Below, piece by piece: positions 1 to 9,043 of a stretch of DNA of 64,000 bases (position 1 is its first letter; each line of letters starts with the position of its first letter). Source of the stretch: Desmonostoc vinosum HA7617-LM4 (lineage in GTDB: Bacteria > Cyanobacteriota > Cyanobacteriia > Cyanobacteriales > Nostocaceae); NCBI GenBank assembly GCA_019359515.1, contig JAHHHC010000010.1, forward strand, positions 62,001 through 126,000, read 5' to 3'. Under the pieces are notes generated by a model. It was given only the letters and a program-made list of their open reading frames with translations. It had not been told where the DNA came from and made no database searches. The translations under genes and the position numbers were made by a program.

Positions 1-780
1 TAATTCATCTTTGGTGGGGTTTGATTGAACCTCACCTGTGTGGGTATTTTGCAATTGCGGATTGATATCTATCTTGCAATATTGACACCCTATTCCCACA
101 ACCCCAAATACAATACTTACCAACAGCACTACCCCGTAACCTTGTAAAGCTCCCCCATACCAATGGGATACAGCCAAACCCGCCAAAGGCATACAGATTA
201 GATTGGCTAGGCTAGCAGCACTGTTACGTATGCCAAAATATCTACCCCGCAGTCGCCGAGGGACTATAATTGCTATCCAACTAAACCACGATGCAGTCCC
301 TAGTCCTCCCAAAAGATGGCTGCATAGGACAATCAACAGGGTTAATATAGCTAACTGGTGAGAATCAATTGCTCCCCAACTAAAACTGACAATACCTATA
401 ACGAGAATTAGCCATAATAGTCGAGCAATTCCATGAGTGTGGAGTGAATACTGAAAGCGGCTGGTGGTAAGTTCCGAAAAGTAAGCCCCCAAAGGTTGAA
501 TCAGATTTACCAACATGGGAATAGAAGAGAGCATCCCAAATACCACTGGACTAGCATCCAGTTCTACCAAAAAATTACTCAGCAAAATCCCGCCGGTACC
601 TATAGAGAAAACTGCCGCTAAGACAGCATCTACAGTAGAGGCTCTTAAACTGGTGCGGATAGCGCTCTTAGAGAATCGTAGGCTGGGTGTGGCAGTAGGA
701 AAGAGCGTTGCTGATGTTGAAGTAATCTGGGAAATTTCTAAAGTTACAGGAGTAGTTATTTCAATCGGAACAGAATTCAT
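1..780 (-). CDS. MFS transporter, 5' part (runs off left edge)
   Basis: The minus strand is open from an ATG at 778-780 to the window edge, 260 codons without a stop, so the C-terminal part lies outside. The protein is hydrophobic with several transmembrane segments. A cytoplasmic-loop motif of the form RRLRGRYFGIRNS (about residues 183-195) matches the loop 2-3 motif of the major facilitator superfamily, and the N-terminus is a polar leader of about 45 residues. Family members are secondary transporters of small solutes in the inner membrane; the substrate cannot be told. An opposite-strand ORF at 515-817 is its antisense shadow. I am sure of the frame and fairly sure of the family. Confidence 0.8.
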   Translation of the reverse strand, partial: MNSVPIEITTPVTLEISQITSTSATLFPTATPSLRFSKSAIRTSLRASTVDAVLAAVFSIGTGGILLSNFLVELDASPVVFGMLSSIPMLVNLIQPLGAYFSELTTSRFQYSLHTHGIARLLWLILVIGIVSFSWGAIDSHQLAILTLLIVLCSHLLGGLGTASWFSWIAIIVPRRLRGRYFGIRNSAASLANLICMPLAGLAVSHWYGGALQGYGVVLLVSIVFGVVGIGCQYCKIDINPQLQNTHTGEVQSNPTKDEL

Positions 781-828
781 ATTTGGAATACATATGGTGT
801 TGCACAGTCACTCATGAGGCTTGTCATT

Positions 829-940
829 TGTCATTGTTCATTAGTTATTTCTCCCAATTCCCGGTGGGCTGAGCGAAGTCGTACCCTACGGGAAGCAAGC
901 TACGCGCAGCGTCTCCGACAGGAGAAGCCCATTCCCCTCT
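829..940. repeat. Dispersed repeat with 'GAGCGAAGTCG' core
   Basis: Non-coding spacer between the divergent MFS and solute-binding protein genes. Bases 861-917 contain the block GGTGGGCTGAGCGAAGTCG followed by a segment rich in GCAAGCTACGC. The same block recurs inverted inside the nifJ reading frame at 61648-61705, with a handful of differences, so it is a mobile or dispersed repeat rather than a gene. The rest of 781-1099 shows no gene. Confidence 0.7.
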
Positions 941-1099
941 TCAATGTCAAGTATGTGTAATTAAAATACATGTTATTTTTGACAATTCTTCGTTATTTTA
1001 TCCTGCGTTTCTCAACAAAAATTTAGACAAGTAAAATATCATTCTTGGGTAGCAGAAGATATAAGTAAGTGGGGAAGACTATTACTTTGTCATCTGTCT

Positions 1100-2359
1100 G
1101 TGAGCAAAACAAAGCTTTTAAGATTATTGGGGTTGGTAATTGCGATCGCGATCGCTGTGATTGCTTGTCATAGCTTACAACCATTAATTCAACCATCAAT
1201 ACCCACCCCCGTTACTATCAAACTTAGTGGTTGGGCAGGTTCTCTAGTTGAGCAAAATCTTTTGAAACAGGTGTTGAAAGATTTTGAAGCACAGCATCCC
1301 AATATCAAAGTCAAGTATGAGGTCATCTCCGACCAATACATGGATGTGATCAAAACCCGCTTGGTTGGAGAGGCAGCCCCTGATGTTTTCTATCTAGATG
1401 CACTAGAAGCGCCTTTGTTGATGAGTCAAAATGTGCTGGAACCACTAGATAGTTACATCACTCCCCAATTTGACTTAGCAGACTTTGAAGCAAACCTACT
1501 CGATAGCTTCAAATACCAGAACCAAATTTATGGTCTGCCGAAAGATTATTCTACCCTTGCTCTTTTGTATAACAAAAAAGCATTTGCTGCCGCAGGATTA
1601 AACAATCCACCAACAACTTGGGACGAATTACTTACTTACTCTCGACAATTAACAGGTAAACTCAACAAATACGGCTTTGGCGAAATTCCAGAACTAGCGC
1701 GTCAAGTTTACAAAATCAAAGCCTTTGGTGGACAACTCGTTGACCAAAAGGGTTACGCTACCTTTGCTAATACAGCAGGTTTACAGGGTTTAGAGTTAGT
1801 TGTAGACCAGTATCAAAAAGACCGCTCCTCTGCTCAAAAATCTGATGTTGGCACCAACTCAGGTAGTGAAATGTTTGGACAGAGCAAAGTTGCAATGGTA
1901 GTTGAAGGTAATTGGGCAATTACCTATCTTAACGAAACCTTTCCCAATCTGGAGTTTGCTACCGCAGAAATACCTACTATAAATAATAAAAAAGGCACGA
2001 TGGTTTTTACTGTTGCCTACGTTATGAACAAGCAAGCACAACACAAAGCCCAAGCCTGGAAATTAATTTCTTATCTCACAGGCAAAGAAGGCATGGAAAG
2101 ATGGACAGGTACAGGATTTACATTACCAACACGCAAATCAGTAGCCGAAAAATTGGGTTATGACCAAGACCCTTTCAGGTCGCCATTTGTTGCGGGGGTT
2201 AATTACGCCACACCTTGGCAAGCAGGTCAGTATCCAGCAGCGATTATGAATAATTTTGATAACCAATTTATTAGCGCTTTACTCGGACAACAACCATTAA
2301 AACAGGCAATGTTGCGGGCGCAAAATGAAGCGAATAAGCAAATTCGGGCGATGGAGTGA
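1100..2359 (+). CDS. ABC transporter sugar-type solute-binding lipoprotein
   Basis: A 419-residue protein of the family 1 extracellular solute-binding type (MalE/UgpB-like). The N-terminus has basic residues, a hydrophobic stretch and a lipobox AVIAC with Cys23, so the mature protein is probably a lipid-anchored periplasmic receptor. The body carries typical motifs: APDVFYLDALEAP near residue 90, a YGLPKDYSTLALLYNKKAF block near 145-165, and PPTTWDELL. The start is GTG. No permease or ATPase gene lies next to it, so its transporter partners are elsewhere; members usually bind sugars or glycerol phosphate. The stop is followed at once by a heptanucleotide array. Confidence 0.88.
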   Translation: MSKTKLLRLLGLVIAIAIAVIACHSLQPLIQPSIPTPVTIKLSGWAGSLVEQNLLKQVLKDFEAQHPNIKVKYEVISDQYMDVIKTRLVGEAAPDVFYLDALEAPLLMSQNVLEPLDSYITPQFDLADFEANLLDSFKYQNQIYGLPKDYSTLALLYNKKAFAAAGLNNPPTTWDELLTYSRQLTGKLNKYGFGEIPELARQVYKIKAFGGQLVDQKGYATFANTAGLQGLELVVDQYQKDRSSAQKSDVGTNSGSEMFGQSKVAMVVEGNWAITYLNETFPNLEFATAEIPTINNKKGTMVFTVAYVMNKQAQHKAQAWKLISYLTGKEGMERWTGTGFTLPTRKSVAEKLGYDQDPFRSPFVAGVNYATPWQAGQYPAAIMNNFDNQFISALLGQQPLKQAMLRAQNEANKQIRAME

Positions 2360-2360
2360 A

Positions 2361-2495
2361 GTGGGGACTGGGGACTGGGGACTGGGGACTGGGGACTGGG
2401 GAAGACGCGGGGAAAGAGGGAGTGAGGGAGTGAGGGAGAAAATTTCTCCGCGTCTCCGCGTCTCCCCGTCTCCCCGTCTCCGCGTCCCCAATACC
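2361..2495. repeat. STRR1-type heptamer array plus CGCGTC-type repeats
   Basis: About six tandem copies of GGGGACT (2362-2404) are followed by a degenerate block of CTCCGCGT/CTCCCCGT units (2440-2490). The heptamer matches the cyanobacterial STRR1 consensus. Short ORFs on both strands here are repeat artefacts. Confidence 0.9.
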
Positions 2496-2541
2496 AGTTA
2501 TCATTCCATTGAGATAGCATTCGCTTAATGAGAAAATATTC

Positions 2542-3594
2542 ATGAGATACAAACTCTTGGGTAAAAGCGGGTTAAGAGTCTCTGAACTCTGTTTAGGAAC
2601 CATGACCTTTGGTGAAGACTGGGGTTGGGGTGCTTCTAAAGACGAAAGTAATCAAATTTTTGATACCTTTGTAGCTGCTGGGGGTAATTTTATTGATACT
2701 GCCAACGGTTATACCGATGGTAGCAGTGAAAAAATTGTTGGTGAGTTAATCGCCAAAGATCGGGAACGCTTTGTAGTTGCTACGAAATATTCTTTTCCCT
2801 TACGGATGAATGAGAGTCAAGGCGACCCTAACGCTAGTGGTAATCATCGCAAGAACTTGATGCAATCTTTAGAAGGTAGCCTGAAAAGACTTAATACCGA
2901 CTACATTGATTTGTTCTGGTTACACGCCTGGGATTTCACAACGCCGATTGAAGAGGTGATGCGATCGCTTGATGATATGGTACGTCAAGGCAAGGTACTG
3001 TATATCGGTATTTCTGACACTCCTGCTTGGATTGTGGCTCAGGCTAATACTATCGCTCAGTATCAAGGATGGACACAGTTTGTTGCCCTGCAAGTTGAGT
3101 ATAGTTTGATTCAACGAACACCAGAACGTGACTTGCTGCCAATGGCGAAAGCCTTTGATTTAGCCATAACGCCGTGGTCGCCCTTGGGTGCTGGTGTCCT
3201 GACGGGTAAGTATAATAAACCTCTGCAAGCGGGCGAGGAACAGGGGCGATTAGCAAACTCAGCAGCGGGAACTATTTCTGAGAAGAGTTTAGCGATCGCT
3301 GATGTTGTCAGTCAAGTCGCTACAGAAATTGGACACACACCTTCACAGGTAGCAATAGCTTGGTTGTGCGCTCAAAGCGGTATAATTATCCCTATCATTG
3401 GCGCACGCAAGCTAAGCCAGTTCCAAGACAACTTAGCAGCTTTAAATGTCACCTTATCACCAGAACATCTGCAACGGCTAAATGAAGTGAGTCAAATTGA
3501 ATTGGGCTTTCCCCATGACTTTTTGCAGAATGACACAATCCGCGATCGGCTTTTTGGTGGTACATTCAACGCCATAGACAACCATCGCACTTAG
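2542..3594 (+). CDS. Aldo/keto reductase
   Basis: A 350-residue NADPH-dependent oxidoreductase of the AKR superfamily, full length. The catalytic tetrad is visible as Asp52, Tyr57, Lys82 and His128. The N-terminal strand GKSGLRVSELCLGTMTFG is typical of the YajO/Tas-like branch of cytosolic reductases acting on aldehydes and ketones. The C-terminal part has the cofactor-binding pattern with IIIPIIGARKLSQ. It stands alone between repeat arrays, so the physiological substrate cannot be inferred from context. Confidence 0.92.
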   Translation: MRYKLLGKSGLRVSELCLGTMTFGEDWGWGASKDESNQIFDTFVAAGGNFIDTANGYTDGSSEKIVGELIAKDRERFVVATKYSFPLRMNESQGDPNASGNHRKNLMQSLEGSLKRLNTDYIDLFWLHAWDFTTPIEEVMRSLDDMVRQGKVLYIGISDTPAWIVAQANTIAQYQGWTQFVALQVEYSLIQRTPERDLLPMAKAFDLAITPWSPLGAGVLTGKYNKPLQAGEEQGRLANSAAGTISEKSLAIADVVSQVATEIGHTPSQVAIAWLCAQSGIIIPIIGARKLSQFQDNLAALNVTLSPEHLQRLNEVSQIELGFPHDFLQNDTIRDRLFGGTFNAIDNHRT

Positions 3595-3716
3595 GCGCCA
3601 TTTTGTAAATGCTTAAACAGTAACACATGCAGGCATTGATTCCCTCTCTCGTCAGATAGTTTCGCACAGCAGGCTAGTATCTGTAGAGTTAAATATAAAA
3701 GGCATTGGCTACAACT

Positions 3717-4289
3717 ATGAGCGAGAACACAGTTTCATCACGTTTATATCCCACCCGTATCGACATTCCCGCCGAAGCGCGCGTGAAAATTGTCACACTT
3801 CTCAATCAAACCTTGGCTGCTACTTTAGATCTGAAAACTCAGACTAAACAAGCCCACTGGAACGTTAAAGGGACTGATTTCTATCAGTTACACGAATTGT
3901 TTGATGAACTTGCTGGTGAATTGGAAGAGTATGTAGATATGGTTGCTGAACGTGTCACCGCTTTGGGTGGATACGCTTTAGGAACAGCCCGCGCCGCCGC
4001 TACTAATTCGATTTTGCCAGAATATCCTTATGATATTTTAGATGGCAAAGACCATGTAACAGCACTGGCAGATCGTTTCGCACCCTATGCTAAACATATT
4101 AGGGAAGCGATCGACAAAACTGATGATTTAGGCGACGCTGATACTGCTGACCTCTACACCGAAATTTCTCGCACTATTGATAAGCGACTTTGGTTCTTAG
4201 AGGCTCATCTGCAAGTATCGGAAATTAAGGGAGAAAATGGCACAGCAGGTGCTACTAAAACTCAACAGAAAGTAGGGGCTGTTAAATAA
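3717..4289 (+). CDS. dps: Dps family ferritin-like DNA-protection protein
   Basis: A ferritin-like four-helix protein of 190 residues. All five inter-subunit ferroxidase ligands expected for Dps can be placed: His47, His59, Asp63, Asp74 and Glu78, in the motif AHWNVKG...LHELFDELAGELEEYVD. Family members form dodecamers that oxidise Fe(II) with H2O2, store iron and protect DNA in stress. A TTG at 3705 would add four residues; I prefer the ATG at 3717, although the AAAAGG at 3697-3702 is rather far from it. The stop codon TAA (4287-4289) is also the first three bases of a dispersed repeat. Confidence 0.93.
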   Translation: MSENTVSSRLYPTRIDIPAEARVKIVTLLNQTLAATLDLKTQTKQAHWNVKGTDFYQLHELFDELAGELEEYVDMVAERVTALGGYALGTARAAATNSILPEYPYDILDGKDHVTALADRFAPYAKHIREAIDKTDDLGDADTADLYTEISRTIDKRLWFLEAHLQVSEIKGENGTAGATKTQQKVGAVK

Positions 4290-4424
4290 TTCGTAATTCG
4301 TAATTCGTAATACTTTGACTTCGCTCAGTACAAGTTCGTAATGACGCGACGGTCGTACCTCGCTACCGCTTCGCTAACGCTAACGCTATCGCGGACTCGC
4401 TACCGCTGCGAAGCGCGTAATTAA
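4287..4424 (+). repeat. TAATTCGTAATTCG repeat family, copy A
   Basis: Begins with TAATTCGTAATTCGTAAT directly on the dps stop codon and ends with GCGAAGCGCGTAATTAAG. The interior is built from CGCTACCGCT / CGCTAACGCT units. Related copies occur at 8719-8782 (inverted), 15050-15165 and 26547-26725. Confidence 0.85.
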
Positions 4425-4435
4425 GTTTTGGAATG

Positions 4436-4640
4436 GGGATTGAGCGCAAAGTCACCAGGGGAAACCTGCGCTCTGACGGCAGTTGTTCATGGGGGAAACC
4501 ACGCCACTTGCGCGGCTGCCGGGAAACCCGAAGGGCGCAGTGGCTCCCCAAGATCATACTGCCTCAACTTTGTAAGACAGACCCCAACACAAAACTTGGC
4601 GGTTATAGAACCGGGGGACTTAAACCCACGAAACTTGCTA
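4436..4640. other. Highly structured intergenic element (possible ncRNA or mobile-element remnant)
   Basis: No credible ORF. The stretch folds into nested stems: GAGCG/CGCTC around CAGG-GGAAA-CCTG (4443-4474), then GGGG/CCCC, GCCACT/AGTGGC, GCGC/GCGC and CGGG-AAA-CCCG (about 4490-4550). At 4601-4630 there is a 30-base motif that occurs exactly, inverted, at 48399-48428. It could be a structured RNA or the end of a mobile element; I do not recognise it. Confidence 0.5.
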
Positions 4641-4790
4641 AATAGGCTCTTTTGCGATCGCAATCAATTAACAGTTATCAAGTTGGCAGTTATGAAATTA
4701 GTCAACAGTCCTGACGGAGTATGGTGTGGTGTTTTTCTCAGCAGTGAAACTGGTAATTGATAACTGATAATTGTATAGTATCTTTTTGGT

Positions 4791-4819
4791 AAGTACGCCA
4801 CTTTTTAGTGCGTACTTTT
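4791..4819. terminator. Stem-loop with T-run, possible terminator
   Basis: AAGTACG and CACT pair with AGTG and CGTACTT across a TTTT loop with one bulged C, followed by TTTTC. It lies alone 180 bases before the pirin gene, so it may end a transcript from the structured element upstream. Apart from it, 4641-4999 is AT-rich and shows no gene. Confidence 0.45.
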
Positions 4820-4999
4820 CATTTTATATGTATATACTTTACTATTTAAATAGTTCAAAAAAGTTCTAAGTTATTTCTCTGTTCTTCCTACCTAAAATCT
4901 CTATTTTTTAAACAAACTACAGAGGAAGCAAAGAATGCAGAGGAAGAGATGATTTAAAGAAAACAAAAAATAGGTAATTCTTAACAGTGAGGTAAAATC

Positions 5000-5716
5000 A
5001 TGTCTCAAAATACTATTAATCACCTAATTCATGATAGAAACGCCCGTGGTCGAACTCAGATTGGTTGGCTTGATAGCTACCATACTTTTTCTTTTGGAGG
5101 TTTTCAAGATCCAAACCGCATGGGATTTCGTTCTCTACGGGTAATCAATGACGATCGCGTTGTGCCTGGTGCCGGTTTTGCTACCCACGGTCATCGTGAT
5201 ATGGAAATCCTGACCTATGTTTTGGAAGGTGCGTTAGAACACAAGGATAGTTTAAATACTGGTTCTGTGATTCTTCCTGGTGAAGCGCAAGTGATGAGTG
5301 CTGGTACTGGTATCACCCACAGCGAATATAATCACTCAAAAACAGAACCCGTTCATCTTCTACAAATCTGGATTCTTCCTGATCAACAAGGACTTGCACC
5401 TAGATATGAACAAAAAGCTTTTCCTATAGAAGAAAGGCGGGGCAAATTACGCTTAATTGCTGCTAAAGATGGGCGCGATGGTGCTGTGACAATTCACCAA
5501 GATGTTGATTTATATACATCTATTTTAGAAAGTGGTGATGTTGTCAATTATCACGCCCAACCTCATCGTTATACCTGGATACAAGTTGCTCAAGGTATAG
5601 CAATTTTAAATGGTGAGGAACTCAGAGCAGGTGATGGGGTGCAAATTCAAGGTGAAGAACAGCTAGAAATTAGCACTAATGTTGGTGCAGAAATTTTGCT
5701 TTTCGATCTAGGTTAA
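5000..5716 (+). CDS. Pirin family protein (YhhW-like)
   Basis: A bicupin protein of 238 residues, the usual length for bacterial pirins. The metal ligands of the N-terminal cupin are visible as His63 and His65 in ATHGHRDMEI, and His107 and Glu109 in GITHSEYN. The region HTFSFGGFQDPNRMGFRSLRV is the family signature. Characterised relatives such as E. coli YhhW have quercetin dioxygenase activity; the physiological role in cyanobacteria is unclear. It is transcribed toward clpB and separated from it by a GC-rich inverted repeat. Confidence 0.92.
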   Translation: MSQNTINHLIHDRNARGRTQIGWLDSYHTFSFGGFQDPNRMGFRSLRVINDDRVVPGAGFATHGHRDMEILTYVLEGALEHKDSLNTGSVILPGEAQVMSAGTGITHSEYNHSKTEPVHLLQIWILPDQQGLAPRYEQKAFPIEERRGKLRLIAAKDGRDGAVTIHQDVDLYTSILESGDVVNYHAQPHRYTWIQVAQGIAILNGEELRAGDGVQIQGEEQLEISTNVGAEILLFDLG

Positions 5717-5738
5717 TAGAAACTCGAGAGTTCGTGAT

Positions 5739-5768
5739 CCCCACCCCACAATGGATTGGGGGTTGGGG
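5739..5768. terminator. Imperfect inverted repeat between convergent genes
   Basis: CCCCACCCCACAA followed by TGGA and TTGGGGGTTGGGG forms an imperfect GC-rich hairpin between the convergent pirin and clpB genes and could terminate both. There is no clear T-run. Confidence 0.5.
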
Positions 5769-5788
5769 AATAGTTTTAAATTATTTAG

Positions 5789-8407
5789 CTAACCAATGAC
5801 TACTTCTGCTGGTAAGCGGCTAAAAGCAAGACGCTCATTTTGCACATCAACGAAGATGGTGTCACCGTCGTTAAATTCACCGCGCAAGATGGCTTTGGCA
5901 ATTTGAGTTTCTAACTCTCGCTGAATTGCTCGTTTTAATGGACGGGCGCCGAAAACCGGGTCGTATCCTACTTCGGCTAAAAAGTCAAGTGCAGCATCAG
6001 AGATTTTCAGAGACATTTTGCGATCGCTAAGTCGTTGCCGCAGTCTATCCACTTGCAACAGTACAATTTGTCGCAATTCTCGTTTGTCTAAGCTGTGGAA
6101 AATGATAACTTCGTCAATTCGGTTGAGGAACTCTGGGCGGAAGCTATTCCGCATCGCTTCCATGACTCGATGACGCATTTCATCGTAGCGTGAGTTATCC
6201 CCGGCGATATCGAGAATATACTGCGAACCGATGTTACTAGTCATGATGATAATGGCATTTTTGAAGTCCACTGTATGACCTTGGGCATCAGTAACGCGAC
6301 CATCATCTAGAATTTGCAGAAAGATATTGAAAACATCGGGGTGTGCCTTCTCGATTTCGTCAAAGAGAATGACGGCGTAAGGACGACGGCGAATCGCTTC
6401 GGTGAGTTGTCCGCCTTCTTCGTAGCCTACATACCCTGGAGGCGCACCAATTAAGCGAGAAACGGCGTGTTTCTCCATGTACTCTGACATATCAATCCGC
6501 ACTAGTGCATCTTCGGTGTCGAACATGTATGATGCTAGGGCTTTGGCTAATTCGGTTTTACCTACACCTGTAGGGCCAAGGAAAATGAAGCTAGCAATGG
6601 GACGATTGGGATCAGCTAGTCCAGCACGCGATCGCTGAATGGCATCGGCTACCGCTGTGACGGCTTCGTCTTGTCCAACCACGCGGCGGTGCAGTTCATT
6701 TTCTAGGTGCAGTAGTTTCTCTTTCTCTGACTCTACTAGCTTACTAATAGGAATTCCTGTCCACTTAGAAATAATTTCGGCGATGTCACCTTCTGTGACT
6801 TCCTCACGCAACAGAGATTTACCTGTTCTTTGGGCATTGGCTAGTTCGGCTTCTGCTGCTTCTAAGTCGCGATGTAAGTCAGTTAACGTACCATATTTCA
6901 ACTTGGCAGCTTTTTCGAGTTCGTAGTTACGTTCTGTTTGCTGAATCTCTAGGTTGACTCGTTCAATCTCTTTTTTAATAGATTGAATTTTGTCAATGAT
7001 ATCTTTTTCAGACTGCCATTGAGCGCTCAACGCTCTCTGTTCCTCTTTGAGATCGGCGATTTCTTTTTCTAATCTTTCTAGCCGTTCGCGGGAAACTGCG
7101 TCGCTTTCTTTTTGCAGAGATAGCTTCTCCATTTCTAATTGCAGAATCTTGCGATCGATTTCGTCAAGTTCTTCTGGTTTGGAGGTAATCTCCATTTTCA
7201 ATCTGGCAGCAGCTTCGTCTACTAAGTCGATCGCTTTGTCTGGTAAGAAGCGGTCAGAGATATATCTGCTAGATAGTGTAGCTGCTGCTACTAAAGCACT
7301 ATCAGAAATCTTGACCCCGTGATGGTTTTCATAGCGTTCTCTTAACCCGCGCAAAATCGAAATTGTATCTTCAACACTGGGTTGATCTACATAAACCTGT
7401 TGGAAACGTCTTTCTAGTGCTGCGTCTTTCTCAATATATTTGCGGTACTCATCCAAGGTTGTCGCCCCAATGCAGCGTAATTCACCCCGCGCCAACATTG
7501 GTTTTAGCAAGTTACCCGCATCCATTGCGCCTTGAGTCGCACCAGCACCAACGACTGTATGAATTTCATCTATAAATAAGACAATGTTGCCGCCAGATTC
7601 AGTCACTTCTTTTAAGACTGCTTTCAGGCGTTCTTCAAATTCGCCCCGGAATTTTGCCCCCGCAATCAAAGCACCCATATCTAAGGCGATTAACTTGCGG
7701 TCTTTAAGAGATTGCGGAACATCACCAGCAACGATTCGCTGTGCTAGTCCTTCGGCTATTGCTGTTTTACCAACCCCAGGTTCACCAATCAACACAGGGT
7801 TATTTTTGGTACGGCGAGACAGAATTTGCACTGTGCGACGAATCTCGTCATCTCGCCCAATCACCGGGTCTAGTTGACCTTTACGGGCAGCTTCAGTGAG
7901 ATCACGCCCATACTTTTCCAGTGCTTCGTATTTACCCTCCGGGTTTTGGTCGGTCACTTTCTGATTCCCACGCACTTGCTTAATAATATTTTTCAGCTTA
8001 CTTTCGTCTAAACCAAATTCTTGGAATAAACCTTTACCGAAGCGGTCATCTTTAGCGTAAGCGAGTAATAAGTGTTCGATTGAGATAAATTCGTCTTTAA
8101 AATCCTTACGATAACCGTCCGCCCTATCTAAAAGTGTATCTAAGCTACGTCCCAAGTAAACAGAACTGCTACTACCAGATACTCTTGGTTGACGTTGGAT
8201 AAATTGGTCGGCGCGATCGCGGATTTTTTGCAAGTTAACACCCGCTTTTGTCAAAATACTGCTAGATAGACCATCTTGTTCTAGCAGTGCCTTCATCAGG
8301 TGTTCACTTTCTATCTGCTGTTGATGATATTGTTTAGCAATTTCTGGGGTGTGGGCAAGAGCTTCCCAGGCTTTTTCGGTAAATTGGTTGGGATTAGTAG
8401 GTTGCAT
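5789..8407 (-). CDS. clpB: ATP-dependent chaperone ClpB
   Basis: An 872-residue Hsp100 disaggregase with the complete architecture: Clp N-domain (1-150), first AAA+ module with Walker A GEPGVGKT near 205, a long coiled-coil middle domain (about 410-530), a second AAA+ module with Walker A GPTGVGKT near 608, and a ClpB C-terminal domain. The middle domain distinguishes it from ClpA and ClpC. With DnaK it rescues aggregated proteins after heat stress in the cytoplasm. It stands as a single gene. I could not recognise a heat-shock operator upstream. Cyanobacteria often carry two clpB paralogues, and I cannot say which this is. Confidence 0.97.
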   Translation of the reverse strand: MQPTNPNQFTEKAWEALAHTPEIAKQYHQQQIESEHLMKALLEQDGLSSSILTKAGVNLQKIRDRADQFIQRQPRVSGSSSSVYLGRSLDTLLDRADGYRKDFKDEFISIEHLLLAYAKDDRFGKGLFQEFGLDESKLKNIIKQVRGNQKVTDQNPEGKYEALEKYGRDLTEAARKGQLDPVIGRDDEIRRTVQILSRRTKNNPVLIGEPGVGKTAIAEGLAQRIVAGDVPQSLKDRKLIALDMGALIAGAKFRGEFEERLKAVLKEVTESGGNIVLFIDEIHTVVGAGATQGAMDAGNLLKPMLARGELRCIGATTLDEYRKYIEKDAALERRFQQVYVDQPSVEDTISILRGLRERYENHHGVKISDSALVAAATLSSRYISDRFLPDKAIDLVDEAAARLKMEITSKPEELDEIDRKILQLEMEKLSLQKESDAVSRERLERLEKEIADLKEEQRALSAQWQSEKDIIDKIQSIKKEIERVNLEIQQTERNYELEKAAKLKYGTLTDLHRDLEAAEAELANAQRTGKSLLREEVTEGDIAEIISKWTGIPISKLVESEKEKLLHLENELHRRVVGQDEAVTAVADAIQRSRAGLADPNRPIASFIFLGPTGVGKTELAKALASYMFDTEDALVRIDMSEYMEKHAVSRLIGAPPGYVGYEEGGQLTEAIRRRPYAVILFDEIEKAHPDVFNIFLQILDDGRVTDAQGHTVDFKNAIIIMTSNIGSQYILDIAGDNSRYDEMRHRVMEAMRNSFRPEFLNRIDEVIIFHSLDKRELRQIVLLQVDRLRQRLSDRKMSLKISDAALDFLAEVGYDPVFGARPLKRAIQRELETQIAKAILRGEFNDGDTIFVDVQNERLAFSRLPAEVVIG

Positions 8408-8584
8408 AGGCTTGCTGAGGAACGAACCACTCCATAATCAAAAATAATTTCTAATTAGATAATTTATTCAGTTTTACTCCGACATCGCCATTGTAAAAAG
8501 ATGCGGGTGGCTAGCTGGATCGGTCTTCACATCTTGATAATGTAGTAGTATTACTGCCCGTGTAATCAATCATACTAGCTGGGG

Positions 8585-8666
8585 TTGGGACTGGGGATGA
8601 AGAAGACACGGAGACACGGAGACGCGGGGACGCAGAGAATAATCAATGACAATGACAATTCCCCTA
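8585..8666. repeat. Composite STRR/linker repeat, inverted copy
   Basis: Contains ACACGGAGACACGGAGACGCGG-like units and the linker GAGAATAATCAATGAC...CAATTCCCC. The same linker occurs in the other orientation at about 10583-10612 and 29436-29466. The rest of 8408-8676, the clpB promoter side, shows no gene. Confidence 0.7.
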
Positions 8667-8676
8667 TTTAATATGA

Positions 8677-8717
8677 AGAAAAAAACTGGATAGGATAAAT
8701 CCCATCCAGTTTTTCAT
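8677..8717 (-). terminator. Strong intrinsic terminator of the microviridin-like precursor
   Basis: On the minus strand AAAAACTGGAT pairs with ATCCAGTTTTT around a short internal loop, and a run of seven T follows. It lies about 65 bases beyond the stop of the precursor gene, the only minus-strand gene feeding into it. Confidence 0.75.
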
Positions 8718-8718
8718 T

Positions 8719-8782
8719 AATTACGAATTACGTTAGCGCAGCGGTAGCGAGTCCGCGAGCGTCATTACGAATTACGAATTAT
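8719..8782 (-). repeat. TAATTCGTAATTCG repeat family, copy B
   Basis: Read on the minus strand it starts ATAATTCGTAATTCGTAATGACGC immediately after the stop of the peptide precursor and ends GTAATTCGTAATTA, just before the terminator. It has the same orientation relative to its upstream gene as copies A and D. Confidence 0.85.
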
Positions 8783-9043
8783 TTAATGGTCTTCATTATC
8801 TGAAGGGAACTTGAGAGTGACTACGCCCCCATCTTCATTATCTGATGGGAATTTTTCTGTTACTCCACCCTTTCCATGTCCATCTTCTTGATCGGAAGGA
8901 TATTTCCTTGTCATAACTCTACAACCACCTCCAACTTTATCCATTTCTTCTTCGGATAAGTCTTCCAAAGACTGTCCTTCTAAAAAACGGGCAAAGAATG
9001 GTACTGCTTGTGAGTCTAAATTATCCACTTTGATATTAGACAT
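8783..9043 (-). CDS. Microviridin-type (graspetide) precursor with three cores
   Basis: An 86-residue peptide. Residues 15-24 (PFFARFLEGQ) match the conserved leader helix of microviridin precursors, which binds the ATP-grasp ligases. A LSEEEMDKVGGG segment at 29-40 resembles a double-glycine cleavage site. Three core repeats follow, TRKYPSDQED (45-54), TEKFPSDNED (62-71) and TLKFPSDNED (76-85), each with the TxKxPSD motif and the acidic residues that form the two ester and one amide crosslinks. Glycine-rich spacers separate the cores. An AGGAG at 9050-9054 is ideally placed for the ATG. Characterised microviridins are serine protease inhibitors. No ATP-grasp ligase, acetyltransferase or peptidase transporter gene is adjacent, so maturation would have to act in trans. 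Confidence 0.88.
   Translation of the reverse strand: MSNIKVDNLDSQAVPFFARFLEGQSLEDLSEEEMDKVGGGCRVMTRKYPSDQEDGHGKGGVTEKFPSDNEDGGVVTLKFPSDNEDH

Noticed and set aside
515-817. Plus-strand 100-codon ORF
   Set aside because: It is antisense to the N-terminal part of the MFS transporter, whose minus-strand frame encodes clear membrane helices and a family motif.
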